This document shows, in pieces, positions 12,060 to 23,677 of a stretch of DNA of 64,000 bases (positions are counted from its first letter, which is position 1; each line of letters starts with the position of its first letter). The position numbers and the translations under genes were made by a program. Where the stretch lies: NCBI RefSeq assembly GCF_904849725.1, contig NC_058524.1, positions 504,912,263 to 504,976,262 on the forward strand, written 5' to 3'. The notes under the pieces were generated by a model. The model was given only the letters and a program-made list of their open reading frames with translations. It did not search any database and had not been told where the DNA came from. Source of the stretch: Hordeum vulgare subsp. vulgare (lineage: Eukaryota; Streptophyta; Magnoliopsida; Poales; Poaceae).

Positions 12060-13658
12060 TGATGACACACAAGCGTATGGGATCGCAACAGTTTTCGAGG
12101 GTAGAGGATTCCACCCAGATTTGTTGGTTCGCCAAGGGAAGCGAAAGAATATTCTCAAGTATTAGCAGCTGAGTTTATCAGATTCAACCACACCTGAAAG
12201 ATTAGTGTCTGCAAGCAAAGTATCAGTAGCAAAGTAGTATGATAACAACGGTGCCAGAAACGATATGTTGACAAGGCAGACTATTCCTAACTGTTGTATC
12301 AATGGCGCCAGTAAGTTGCCCGTGGACGGGAAATATTCTTCCCCGGCAATAGTGTCGGAAAAGGTCTTGCAACAAGTAGCAGCGGAGTAGCAAGGAACAG
12401 CAGTAGCAGCAGCAGCAGAGTAACAACAGTAGCAACAGTAGCAGCAAAGTGACAGCAACAGCAAAGTGGCCCAATCCCTTTTGTAGCAAGGGACAAGCCT
12501 AGACAAAGTAACATAGCAAGGACCAGTAGTAAAAGACTTGTAGGCAGTGGATCGGTGATGGATGAGTATGACGGATGTGATTCATCATGTAACAACTATA
12601 ACACGGAGAGATATGTAACTAGCTCCCGTTTGTCAATCTAATGTAGGCATGTATTCCGTATGTAGTCATACGTGCTTAGGGAAAAGAACTTGCGTGACAT
12701 CTATTGTCCATCCCTCCCATAGCATCGGGGTCCTAATGGAAACTACGGGATATTAAGGTTCTCCTTTTAATAAAGAACCGGACCAACGCATTAACACGCG
12801 GTGAATACATGAACTCCTCATACTATGGTCATCTCCGGGAGTGGTTCCGGCTATTGTCACTCCGGGGTTGCCGGGTCATAACACATAGTAGGTGAGTACA
12901 ACTTGCAAGATAGGATCTAAAACACACATATATTGGCGACAACATAATAGGTTCAGATCTGAAATCATGGCACTCGGGCCCTAGTGACAAGCATTAAGCA
13001 TAGCCAAGTAGTAGCAACATCAATCTAGAACATAGTGGATACTAGGTATCAATCCCCGTCAAAACTAACTCGATTACATGATAGATCTCATCCAACTCAT
13101 CACCGTACAGCAAGCCTACGATGAGATTACTCACAAACGATGAAGAGCATCATGGAATTGTCGATGGAGAAAGGTTGATGATGACGATGGCGACGATTTC
13201 CCCTCTCCGGAGCCCGAAACGGACTCCAGATCTGCCCTCCAGATGAAGAACAGGATGTGGCGGCGCCTCCGTATCGCAAAACGCGATGAAACCTTCTCTC
13301 TGATTTTTTTGCTGGCGAGACGGAAGATATAGAGCTGAGTTTGGGGGCGGTGGAGCCACGTGGGCCCCACAAGCCCTCACGGCGCGGCCATAGGGGGTGG
13401 CCGCGGCCTGTGGGCTTGTGGCCCACTGGCACGCCCCCTCCGGTGGATCTTTGCGCAGGTATTTTTCTTTTATTCCAGAAAAAATCTCCGTAAATTTTCA
13501 GGACATTCCGAGAACTTTTATTTCTGCACAAAGACAACACCATGGCAATTCTGCTGAAAACAGCGTCAGTCCGGGTTAGTTCCATTCAAATCATGCAAAT
13601 TAGAGTCCAAAACAAGGGCAAAAGAGTTCGAAAAAGTAGATACGACGGAGACATATCA
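12060..13658 (-). repeat. Athila-like 5' LTR, copy A
   Basis: 1599 bp, TGATGACAC...GACATATCA on the plus strand. It contains the roughly 60-bp block missing from the 3' LTR. It is followed by ACTAG, the element's target duplication. GC-rich frames at 13127-13585 are LTR sequence without protein support. Confidence 0.87.
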
Positions 13659-13663
13659 ACTAG

Positions 13664-15101
13664 TCTAAGGGGTCAGAAGGGATGACTGGGCCACCTATAC
13701 TAAGCAGTTTAAAGATTGCGGTACTGGAAATAGCAGTTCATCAAAATTAGGCTATGCATCAGATATATGAACTAATTATAACAGTAGCAAAATTCTAATG
13801 CAAGCAGGAGGGAGAAAGAAATGGGCGATATAGGGATGATCAAGGGGGTTTTGCTTGCCTTATTGCTCTGCGGTAAAGGGCTGGTCGTCAGGTGGGTAGA
13901 TGTACCCGGCACTATATTATTTATTTAGGGATATAGGGATGATCATTATAATTCACTAAATAATTATTTATTTATTTATTTATTATTTAATCCTAATAAT
14001 CCAAAACAGTAATTATTGTTTAACTAAATAATTAATCCAATTAATTAATTAATTAATACTATATATTTATAAAACTATTTTAATTTATTTTAATTTTTGT
14101 TTTTAGGGGCGTGACCCTGCATGTCATTGGTATAGCGAAGACGTACCTACACTACAAGCACACACATGTGTACACACAAATATATTCATACACACATTTT
14201 TACATACATATCTATATACATTCTTTAGCACATACACACATCTGCACACATACAAACATTTTTATACACATGCATACATACATGTGCACACCTACATACA
14301 TATATCCATATACATACACACATGTATACATCTGTATACACATGCATTCATGCATACATATATACATATACACATGCATACACAATCTGAACCTGCGTAT
14401 TCATTTTGCCAAAATCATAGGTATTCACTCTGTCAAAATCCTGGGTATTCACTTAATGTAGGGGCATACACATGTCGCCTAGGGAAAGCTCACATGCGGG
14501 GGCGGCCGCCGACGGGAGTGGCGCGCGCGGGGCCGGAGCTACGAGGGGGGAGGAGGGTGGCCGGAGCCGCGGTGGCTCAACACCGTTGTAGTTTTTGCAG
14601 CGACCTGGTGTAGAGGTGGCCGGCGGAGTTGGTGGCGAGGTGGCCGACGGGGTTGATGCCGAGGTGGCCGGTGCAGGTGGAGGCAGCCGGGGCGAGGAGG
14701 GCCGGCGAGGAGGAGGGGCGGTGGGGAGGAAAGGGCCGACGAGGAGGTGCGCGGGGAGAGGAGGTGGCGGTCGGCATGGTGGTGCGCGGGGGTGAGGCTG
14801 AGGCCGGGGTGGTGGCGCTGGGGCTGGCGAGGAGGGAGCGAGGTGGAACCGATAGGATGGTGACGAGGCTCGCGCAGGGAGGGGCTCTCGTTGTGCATGC
14901 GAGGTGGGGAGGACGAGGGGGCGAACGAGGGGAGGACGAGGGAGCCGGCTCCCCTCATGGTGGGGGGTGACGGCTGGGGTGGGAGAGTGAGTGAGGGTGG
15001 GTGAGCTAGGGATTAGGTGGGGGGTTAAATAACCCCTAGGTAAGGTGGGCTCGGGTGGGCCGGTTTGGGTAGGATTAGATGGTCCAGTTGGCCTAGCCGG
15101 G
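13664..15101. repeat. Degenerate LTR-like host sequence, middle part (copy A)
   Basis: Right-hand continuation of the host interrupted by the Athila-like element. It holds a fused deletion scar (13913-13941), AT-rich runs (TTTA and TTAA repeats, 13950-14060), a TACA-type microsatellite (14150-14385) and a very GC-rich block (14480-14960). A near-palindromic GGGGTTAAATAACCCC at 15021 could be a TATA-like element for minus-strand transcription. The long proline/arginine-rich minus frame at 14539-14958 is kept approximately in copy B, but its composition suggests GC-rich non-coding LTR. Confidence 0.55.
14150..14385. repeat. TACA/CATA-rich cryptic microsatellite
   Basis: About 235 bp of interspersed ACACA, TACATA and CATATA units with no fixed period. 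It is kept in copy B at about 58412-58638 with few differences. It separates the AT-rich part of the host LTR from the GC-rich part. Confidence 0.75.
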
Positions 15102-18100
15102 TGTCACGCCCAAGCTGCGACCCTATCCACAATTTGGCACAAGGCCTCGTCAGGGATAGAAGCGCATCTCGTCGTGTCGCAAGAATGGATATCGTTACAA
15201 GTACATGTACTGAAAACAAGATATATATATATATATAGCATTGGCTTACACTCGCCACAAGCTACATCAGAGTCACAGCAGTACATGACATATTCATCAA
15301 GAGTAAGAGCAGGGTCCGACTACGGACGAAAACAAAAGACAAAAGAAGAACGACGTCCATCCTTGCTATCCCAGGCTGCCGGCCTGGAACCCATCCTAGA
15401 TCGATGAAGAAGAAGAAGAAGAAGCAACTCCAAATGAACAATCAACGCGCTCGCATCGAGTAACCTTTACATGTACCTGCAACTGGTGTTGTAGTAATCT
15501 GTGAGCCACAGGGGACTCAGCAATCTCATTTCCAAAGGTATCAAGACTAGCAAAGCTTAATGGGTGAGATATGGTTAAGTGGTGAGGTTGCGACAGCGGC
15601 TAAGCATATATATGGTGGCTAACTTACGAGTACAAGAAATAAGAGGGGGAAGATCTACGCATAACGGACGTGAACTACTGATGATCAAATGAATGATCCT
15701 GAACACCTGCCTACGTCAGACATAACCCCACCGTGTCCTCGATCGGAGAGAGAACTCACGAAAGAGACAGTTACGGTTACGCACACAGTTGGCATGTTTT
15801 AATTAAGTTAACTTCAAGTTATCTAGAACCAGTGTTAAACAAAGCTTCCACGTTGCCTCATAACCGCGGGCACGGCTTTCCGAAAAGATTTAACCTTGCA
15901 GGGGTGCTCCAACTAGTCCATCACAAATTATCACAAGCCGCATAGAAATCCTCAATCGCGAAGCTCGCGATCTCGTCGGATTCCCTAGTGGAAAACCTCA
16001 ACTCTGAGATTACCCAAAGCATCACCGGAATCCCATGCACAAGATATTCCGTCAAAGGTAAAACTAATCCAGCAAGGCCGCCCGACGTGTCGACGATCCC
16101 GATAGGAGTCGCGTACCTCGTTCTCAGGACACGACGGATGGGTCACACTAGAAGTACCAAACCTCGGGTTGCCCCGCGGTGGCCCCGTAGTCTGCCAATT
16201 TGGACCAACACTCATGAGGAGCACTGGCCCGGGGGTTGATTAAATTATCCTCGGGGTCCGGAAAGTCCCTATGCAATTTTATTAGGTGTTTAGGTAAATG
16301 TAGTACCAAATTTGGGCCTTGCCAGACCAGTCTTAATCTAAAACGAATTACCAAGGGGGTCCCCATAACAACCCCGATCGTGTTAGGAGCGCTCAATTAT
16401 GGAACGTAACACCGGTAGCTGAAACTAAGGGGGCAGAGGTGGAACAAAACACCAGGCTAGAAAGGCCGAGCCTTCCACCTTTTACCAAGTATATAGGTGC
16501 ATTAAATTAAATAGCATTAATATGGTGATATAAGAAGGAACCCATGCTTTCTCATGGAAGCAACTGCACCTGCAACTAGCAACGCTATCAACAGGGTTAA
16601 GCAAGCAGTAACATAGCCAATCAGTGGTTTGCTAGGTTGAACAGGTTGAAGGTTTCATGGCATTGTTGAGAGGCTGATATTTAACATGTGGTAGGCAACG
16701 AGACATAATGACAGAAGCGATAAACTAGCATGGCAATGATAGTAATGGTATCTGGGGAAATGATCATCTTGCCTGAGATCCCGCTTGGAAGAAGAATGCC
16801 TCCGTGAAGCAGACGAACCGACGTAGTCGAACGGGTCCTCACAATCCGACACGCTGCGGAACTCTATCGAGACGAAGAAAACGGGAAACACAAATCAACA
16901 CACGAAATTCACCACACGATGCAAAACACATATGAAGCATGAGCAGCTGAATATATGCAAGTCACGGCATGACAATTCACATAATCAAACACTACACATT
17001 AAGTGAAGTCCAATATGCAACGAGTTGCATATTGACGAAACTTCACGTTAATTATTTAGTTCTATCCCGATTAAGTACACGGAAATATTAAATGTGATTA
17101 AACATGGCAAGAGGTGAAGCTAATTAAACTAACTATCTAGGCATTTTTAAATGAGGTCGGAAATGACATATAGCATCTCCGAAACGACGTCACATGTTAA
17201 TTTACAATTCTGTCCAGATCTGAACTAATGCATTTAATTAGTTGTTAAACAGAAAAACAAATAGGTTCACGTGATTCTACGCGTCAAGGCAAGCAATCTA
17301 CACATAAAGATCATCTCCAACGGAGCTACGAATCAAAAGTTACAAGCACCGCAAGATATGATGGCATGAATGCAATATGTGTGCAACGATGGCTACGAGC
17401 ACTTCAAAACATACAACCAGCAAGAAAAAATGAAACTACACGAGATTCTAAGCAAGTTTCATGTAGGACACGATCAAATCGGAGCTACGGATCAACAACT
17501 ACGGGCAAAACAAGAAATCACTACAATCTGCCAAAATCAGCCACATAGTGTTTTCTACACCCCACAACTACGGCTACACAACTCCGATATGCACAAGCAA
17601 GGCATGACACGGAAGAGGGCAAGAAGCACTACTACGAACAACTAACAACAACTAGCGTGGCAGCAAGGAGCACTAGGAAAAGAAGAAACAAAATGGCATC
17701 TCACACACTATTTCAGACTTAGTGAAAATTACACCTCATGAAAGTGCAGTTTTTGATCTGAAGCAATATTGACAGCAGCAAAACCTATAGCTACAGGATT
17801 CCAAATGGCATGAAAATTTACAGCATGCTAGATAAATACAAGGGGTACAACTAACTCCATTGGACCAACCTCAAAAGAGCTACAGATCACAAGATACAAG
17901 CAAGACAAGACAGCAACAAAATAATAACAGATTCCAGACTTAGAAATATTTCAGTTACTCTAAAACAGCACTATTTCTAGCAACTTGAGGGCAAGCAAAA
18001 CACACCTAAATATGCATTTCTATTGCAACTAAAAATACCAGGGGCTAAACAAAACATCCAAGACCAACTCACTAGTTCACAACTAATTCAAACGAGGCAC

Positions 18101-20028
18101 GGAATAAATCCTACGAATTAATCAAAAAGGCAACATAGCAAAATATCTCGCGAACTAACTTACTCGAAAGCTAAAACTAATTGCATAGAAAAATCTACGG
18201 GATTTTTCTACCCCGGAAACATATAAAATATGTGGGGTTTGCAACACAAAATAATGTCGCACATTAATGCGAGATAAACACCTAGATACGGGAAAATAAA
18301 CTACCGGCAAATCCCTACACGTAAAAATACAATTGACCGCTCTAAAATACATGCAAAAATGATTCCTAAAACATGGGCATTTCTAAAACGCCATACGAGT
18401 AACCCGGACTTGCACGAAAATTAAATACGGGGCTTGTCCTATTGAAACAGCACGCTAAACAACTTCAAACAAATACGCAAGTTAACTATTCGGATGCTAC
18501 GCGAAATTCTACACCAAATACATATATTACACGACTCGATCCGACTTACGGATAATAATCTACGGGCGTTGCAATATACGACTATTTACTGGAATTAACT
18601 AAACCGAAATAAAACCTAAAATGCTAAATGGGCCGACAGGGACGCCAGATAAACAAAAAAAATGCAAGGCGGGGGATAGAGCTCGGGCTCACCTTGGGGG
18701 GAGCCTCTTGGGCCGGTTAGAGGGAGGAGCAGATGGGCTGGGGCGAGACATGCCAGCGGGAGGAGGCGAGCTGGGCTGCTGCGGCTGGTGGGCCGAGGCG
18801 CTGTGCAACTGGGCCGGCGGCTCGGGTGCCTGGCACTGGGCCGGCTGGGGGAGCGCACTGGGAGCCCGCGTGGGGGAGCGAGCGACGCGAGGTCAACTCG
18901 GGGCGAGCGCTGCTCCCCTAGTTGGTTCCTCGCCCAGGCTGCTGGCGACGGCACTTGCCGGCGACGGGAACAGCGGGGAAGTAGCGAGCGACGGTGGGGG
19001 TCGACCGGATCTGGCCGGAAGCGGTGGGGGCTCGCCGGATCCGGGCGGATCTGGCTCCCGGGAAGGCGCTACCGCGGCGGACGGAGCTTGGGGGCGGCGT
19101 CGAGGACTCCGGGCGGGGAAGCGGCTCGCTGGAGATGGCGGTGGCGCATCCGGGCAGGCGCGCTCCGACGAGGGCTGGTGGGCTCCGGCGATGTCGCAGT
19201 ACGGGAGGAGGAGCTGGCCACGGGAGGAGGAGAAGGAATCGACGCGGGTGCACGGCGCCATGGGGGAGCTCGGGAGGAGGAGGCTCGGGCGGGGAGAATG
19301 GGGCGGCGGCCGGATGGGCTTCGGGCGGGCCGCACGCGGGCTCGGGCGGGCCCGGCGGCTGTGGGGGAGGAGAGAGAGGTGGGAGGCTAGGGTTTGGTGG
19401 GGGCTGCGCGGAAAACGAGCACGAGAGAGTGGAAGGCTGTCTAAAATGCACCGGGGGGGTATTTATAGAGAAAAGAGGGGCTCGGTTAACCGGAATCACG
19501 TTCCGGATCCAACCGTGCGGTCGGATTCGGACGATTCCGAACGCGGGTATGGGTACGCGGCCGTGTAGAGGGGATATCCGGAGACGAGAGGGAGAACGGG
19601 CGGCGCGGCAATGATTTTTTTAAAACACCGACAAACGTCCGACGGTAGACCGAATACGGTGCCGCTACGGTCGACCGTTCGGGTACCAGACGGTCTCCGA
19701 TCGCGACGAAATTCGACAGACGGCCTAGCTAGAACTAATTACGACCGCATGCCAAGTTTCACCCTGATCAGAGAAAGTTTTATACACGCTTTAAAAACAG
19801 GGTTACGACGGTGCCGCGGGCGCGTGCGTGTGTGGTCGGGCTCATAACGAACAACGACGAGAACCGGCAACTAACAACGGATGCAACTTTTGAAAACTGG
19901 CATCAACGGGGTGCCGATGCAATGCTGATGATGTGAATGATGCGATGATGATGCAACAAAAGAAAATAGACATACGACGAAAACGAAAAAAGGGGAATCT
20001 TCTCGAACGTCGGCATCGGGCTGTCACA
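15102..20028 (-). mobile_element. Sukkula-like solo LTR
   Basis: A 4927-bp insertion present only in copy A, starting TGTCACGCCCAAGCTGCGAC and ending GGGCTGTCACA. CCGGG flanks both ends (15097-15101 and 20029-20033), and copy B has the empty site at 59351-59355. The start differs at one base from what I remember of a published primer for the barley Sukkula LTR. There is no primer site, internal domain or second LTR, so this is a solo LTR. The TATA box orientation suggests it reads on the minus strand. Inside are an AT repeat (about 15220), a GAA repeat (about 15406) and a GC-rich block (18660-19400) with long spurious frames. Confidence 0.85.
19460..19467 (-). promoter_or_regulatory. TATA box of Sukkula-like LTR
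   Basis: TATAAATA on the minus strand, followed by CCCCCCCGG. It sits about 560 bp from the LTR's 5' end in minus orientation and is the best core-promoter match in the LTR. Confidence 0.5.
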
Positions 20029-20033
20029 CCGGG

Positions 20034-20445
20034 GTGGTTTTTTTTCTTTTTGTTTTATTTTCTCTTTATTTTATTTATACTTTTAGTTTTATTTTATTTT
20101 AGTGAAATTAAATACCATAAAAAATAATAATTCCTAAAGGACAATTTTCTATGTAATATTCGACACATACCGCACATTTTTGTTTTAACATTTGAAAACT
20201 TTTATTGTTTGGATTTTATTTTAAATTTAAATTTGAATTGGTTTTGATCAAACGCGAGATTAACAAGAGTAACCACGATGATGTGGCATTATTAGCATAG
20301 GATTATTGTAGCTTAACTAGAGAGATCATTGTAGCAAAAGATGACGATGTCACAACCGGTCCTATCAAAACTAGGATTGACTATGGATTCGAGCCATCGC
20401 ACATGGTTGCATGAATCTGTATGATTTTTTGGATCTAAATCGAGC
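20034..20445. repeat. Degenerate LTR-like host sequence, right part (copy A)
   Basis: Continuation of the host after the solo LTR; T-rich at 20038-20110. A plausible LTR terminus TGTCACA lies at 20348-20354, similar in form to the end of the Sukkula-like LTR. No gene seen. Confidence 0.45.
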
Positions 20446-21312
20446 AGGTTTCCATGAAGAAGATCTTGTTCAGCATGTTCTATTCGATACTGGTAGGAGA
20501 AGAACCCGACTCAGAATTCTTAAAAAAAGAGGGGAAGGAGAACCAAGTCAAGATGATATGGGTCACCCCTTCTTATTGCGCCAAAGATGTTACCATTTTC
20601 GAAGGAGATCTTACCATTTCCGAAGGAACTGGGGCTACATTTCTTTTCAATTTCCATTCAAGAGTTCCTATCTGTTTCCACGCCCTTTTCTTGAGACCTC
20701 GAAACATGAGGACTAATTACTTCTCTTAGGAACACATACAAGAAAAAGGATAACGGTAGCCTTCTCATTAGCTACTTCATTTTCATTTATAAATTTCATA
20801 GTAATAGCAATCCATGTCCTACCGAGACAGAATTTAAAACTTGTTATCCTCTTGTCTAATAGGCAAAGATTGACCTCTGTAGAAAGAGTGATTCATTCTG
20901 ATCGATATGAGGACCCAACTCCGTTGCATTGCCAGAATCCATGTTCCATATTTGAAGCGGGTTGACCTCCGTGCTTCTCTCATGGTACAATCCTCTTCCT
21001 ACCGAGCCCCCTTTCTACTCGGTCCATAGAGAAAAAAATGTACTACTAACTCTCATCATGGAAGAAAGAACTCATAGAGCCGGGATCGGTAACTAATAGA
21101 ATAGTACTACTAACTAATACTAATATATAGAAATAGATATCTAGAAATAGAAACGAACTAGTATATAGATAATCAAAATTGAAAAGAACTGTCTTTTCTG
21201 TATACTTTCCTCGTTCTATTGCTACCATGGGTCTTATGCAATCGATCGGATCATATAGATATCCCTTCAACACAACATAGGTCACGAAAAGATCTTGAAC
21301 GACTCACCAAAG
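20446..21312. other. Plastid-like insertion (NUPT), copy A
   Basis: The segment 20860-21312 closely resembles what I know of the grass plastid inverted repeat near rps12 and trnV-GAC, for example the stretches around CTCATGGTACAATCCTCTTC and ATAGATATCCCTTCAACACA. The earlier part, 20446-20730, encodes an [10 protein letters not shown] motif recalling plastid ycf2; grasses keep only ycf2 remnants in the inverted repeat. Nothing here is an intact gene. It ends abruptly at the hAT-derived sequence. Exact plastid coordinates need an alignment. Confidence 0.62.
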
Positions 21313-22069
21313 AAGCCTTAAGTAAAAAATCCTACCATTGTTGCTACGGTGAAACAGATGGAGAAGGAATGGATCTAATATTTTGAGGAGTCATTCTTAA
21401 CAAGTTGTTTGCCGGTGATATTTGATCCGAGGTACAAATATAAATATGTTGAGTTTCGATTGACTGCAGCTTTTGATGATGGCGCCGAGAAATATCTTAC
21501 CATGGTAAAAAATGCGATGAAGATCCTATTTATCGAATATGCATCTGAATATGAAAAAACTTCTAATGAAGGTGATGAGCTTGCAGAGGAGGATGAGGAG
21601 GACAATCCTGATGGTTGGGATAACCATTTGAGATTGAAAATATCCCACAACTCAAATGAGCTACAATGATATCTTGAAGAAGACTTGTTTCCTCGCCGAC
21701 AAAAGTTGGATATCTTGAAGTGGTGGGAAATCCACTCCCCAAAGTATCTAGTGCTTGCGGCTATAGCGCGAGACATATTGACAATGTCCGCATCTACAGT
21801 GCCTCTACAGGCTGCATTCAGCAACGCTGGAAGGATCATCACTGACCAGAGAAGTAGTTTGAGCCCGAGTACCCTTGAGATGTTGATGTGCCTTGAGGAT
21901 TGGCTTCGATCATACGGTAATATATTTTTAATTATTTTTCCATACTTTATTTAATATTGTCCCTGTTGAATGGTTCATTTTGAATGCCTCCAATATTCCA
22001 GATCGCCAAAAGGCGGAACCAACAGTCGGAGACCATGGTGGTGATCAAGATGATGCTGGAACCACCTAG
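21313..22069 (+). pseudogene. hAT transposase C-terminal part, copy A
   Basis: The frame covers the end of a hAT-superfamily transposase: a CLPVIFDPRYKYKYVEF segment, an acidic linker, and the hAT dimerisation domain (KWWEIHSPKYLVLAAIARDI, then AAFSNAGRIITDQRSSL and LEDWLRS). It has in-frame stops at 21376-21378 (TAA) and 21667-21669 (TGA). A consistent intron lies at 21917-22001 (GT...AG); joining it gives a short acidic tail ending at TAG 22067-22069. The N-terminal BED zinc finger and the first catalytic residues are missing, because plastid-like DNA lies where they should be. The same stops are in copy B. Confidence 0.82.
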
Positions 22070-23352
22070 GTAATTCTTGTGCAGCAACATTATTCCATGT
22101 TGCCTTAAATTCTCATGTACTGGGTTAACTTTTGAAGTTTGAGCATGAGCCAGAAGCTCTTTAATGAACTAGCAATGCTTTAAATTCTACAAAAATGATT
22201 CGTCTATTAATGTATTTTGCAGTTATGATCTTCTTAGCTCTGGTTGTTGATTTTCTTGTTTTTTAGAAGTTTGATTTGCTTTTGTGCCGCGGGGTTTGTC
22301 ATACTTGATCTTTCTTTGGAATAGCGCTACCGTCCACGCGACTAAGGCATTCAAAACAGGAAGAAAGGAATGTCTCATGTGAGCGTGTGAGCCATGTCCC
22401 GAGCAAAAAATTATCAAAATTTTCTAGCATTTGTAATGTTCATTTTCAAAGCAAATGATGCTATGATGTGGTTATATGTATGTAGTGAAGAAAAGTTGTG
22501 TTAAATCCTTTGTTGCATGTAGCATACGTGTACGTGATTATGGAGGTTAGAGATTTTATGTAAACTTTTTTGTTGCATACTGTATGCGATTTTTAAATGA
22601 GATCCATTTAATACCACTTATCTCATCAGACTTTTACTGGGATATCCACCACTTACTAGCAAACAATGGTGGGATGAAATGGGTTTGAGGTGAGACACCC
22701 ATCTACAGTCCCATCTGCAGTCTGAGATTTAGAATGTGAACTATTGTATGCATTGCTGAGTTATCTTTATTTATGTGCTTTGTTGAGATTCACGTGTTTG
22801 GTGTTGTTTCTTTCTATAGTCTCTATACCTATCTCTCTCTTTTTAATAAAGTGCCACATCATTTTTTTATCATTTTTTTATCTATATGATAGACTTAACA
22901 CGGATACAAAGTGAAGCATTGAGAAGGACCTCATTGCGCTGGTATTTGGCCCGCGCAGCTGCGTTTTTCTAGCATTTAGGAATAGTTAGTGACTTAGCTA
23001 TTTTGCCAAGATAATAAAATCCGACATAATGATGTAAAAAAAATTCGCACGCGAGTCCGAGTGACGAGCTGGGGCCGCTGCCAGTTCGGCTCGCCTTCGA
23101 CGCCTAAATTTCGTGATTGAATGAACATTGATTAATGAGTAATGCTAGACTTATGTATGTTTACGGACTAAGCTGATTTGGCTATATTTAATTAGATTAA
23201 GGTGGAGGATTAGGCCACCTATCCTGAAAATTAGGGAGGAGGGAGGCAGTATTAGATTAAGGAAAAAAGAAAGTAAGTACGTAAGATTTCATAGACTTAT
23301 ACGTTAGTCCAGCATTATTGTTGATTAATTTCCGACAAGGCCGAGCATCCAA
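22070..23352. other. Intergenic sequence downstream of hAT fragment
   Basis: No gene recognised. The first few hundred bases look like the 3' untranslated and subterminal part of the hAT-derived unit. The rest is AT-rich and unique-looking, and is kept in copy B at 61362-62641. Confidence 0.5.
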
Positions 23353-23431
23353 CCGTATACCGTATAGAGCGATAACCTCATCATACGGTAGGCGATACTC
23401 CTACACCGTATCGGCAGCGAGTCCTATACGG
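23353..23431. repeat. CCGTAT/ATACGG motif cluster at duplication end
   Basis: Five copies of CCGTAT or its complement lie in 79 bp, at 23353, 23360, 23383, 23406 and 23426, in both orientations. A direct repeat CGGCAGCGAGTCC follows at 23412 and 23429. Homology to copy B stops right after the fourth motif (23411). A 23-bp stretch between GCGATA repeats is absent from copy B. Confidence 0.7.
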
Positions 23432-23677
23432 CAGCGAGTCCAATAACTCCCGCCGCGGTGAATCCGAATCCGAAGAGGAGCGGCGAGTGCTGGCGCGCCG
23501 GCCAACAAATGCCAGAGCTCGCGCGCCCGATCAGATACCCGTAATAATCAGCCAAGAACCCTCGCGCCATCGATCGCGGAGGAGCAACAAGCCAAGATCG
23601 CGAACCCGAGCGACCCGTAGATCGCCGGCGAACCCCAAGCCAAAGAACCCCATCGATCGAGAACTCGACCGAGGCCA

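Larger units (their letters stand above)
3916..13658 (-). mobile_element. Non-autonomous Athila-like Gypsy element, copy A
   Basis: This is a complete LTR element on the minus strand. The 5' LTR is 12060-13658, the primer site 12031-12048, then gag, protease, an env-position ORF, a long non-coding stretch, the polypurine tract at 5445-5459 and the 3' LTR at 3916-5444. Flanks are ACTAA (3911-3915) and ACTAG (13659-13663); copy B shows the left flank was ACTAG, so the target duplication was ACTAG. No reverse transcriptase, RNase H or integrase frame is present between protease and the env-position ORF, so mobility would need proteins from another element. By eye the two LTRs differ by about 5 percent. 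Confidence 0.88.
1..23411 (+). repeat. Segmental duplication, copy A
   Basis: This stretch is colinear with 43758-62669. Base 1 aligns with 43758 inside the Copia RNase H coding tail, and homology runs to the T at 23411, aligned with 62669. Order and orientation of every component are the same in both copies. By eye the copies are about 96-97 percent identical outside indels. Copy A is longer mainly because of the solo LTR at 15102-20028. It lacks about 580 bp present at 57625-58204 and has small extra blocks near 2770, 20560 and 23372. The left end lies outside the window. Confidence 0.93.

Noticed and set aside
14539..14958. Pro/Arg/His-rich minus frame, roughly kept in copy B
   Set aside because: Preservation is explained by recent duplication; composition follows GC-rich LTR DNA and no domain is visible.
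18621..19614. Long overlapping frames of 190-315 codons on both strands in the Sukkula-like LTR
   Set aside because: GC-rich block of a solo LTR; the frames overlap in several phases, are rich in Arg, Gly, Pro and Ala, and show no domain.
20446..20729. Functional small gene from two overlapping plus frames
   Set aside because: The frames are broken by a deletion in copy B and the sequence looks like a plastid remnant.
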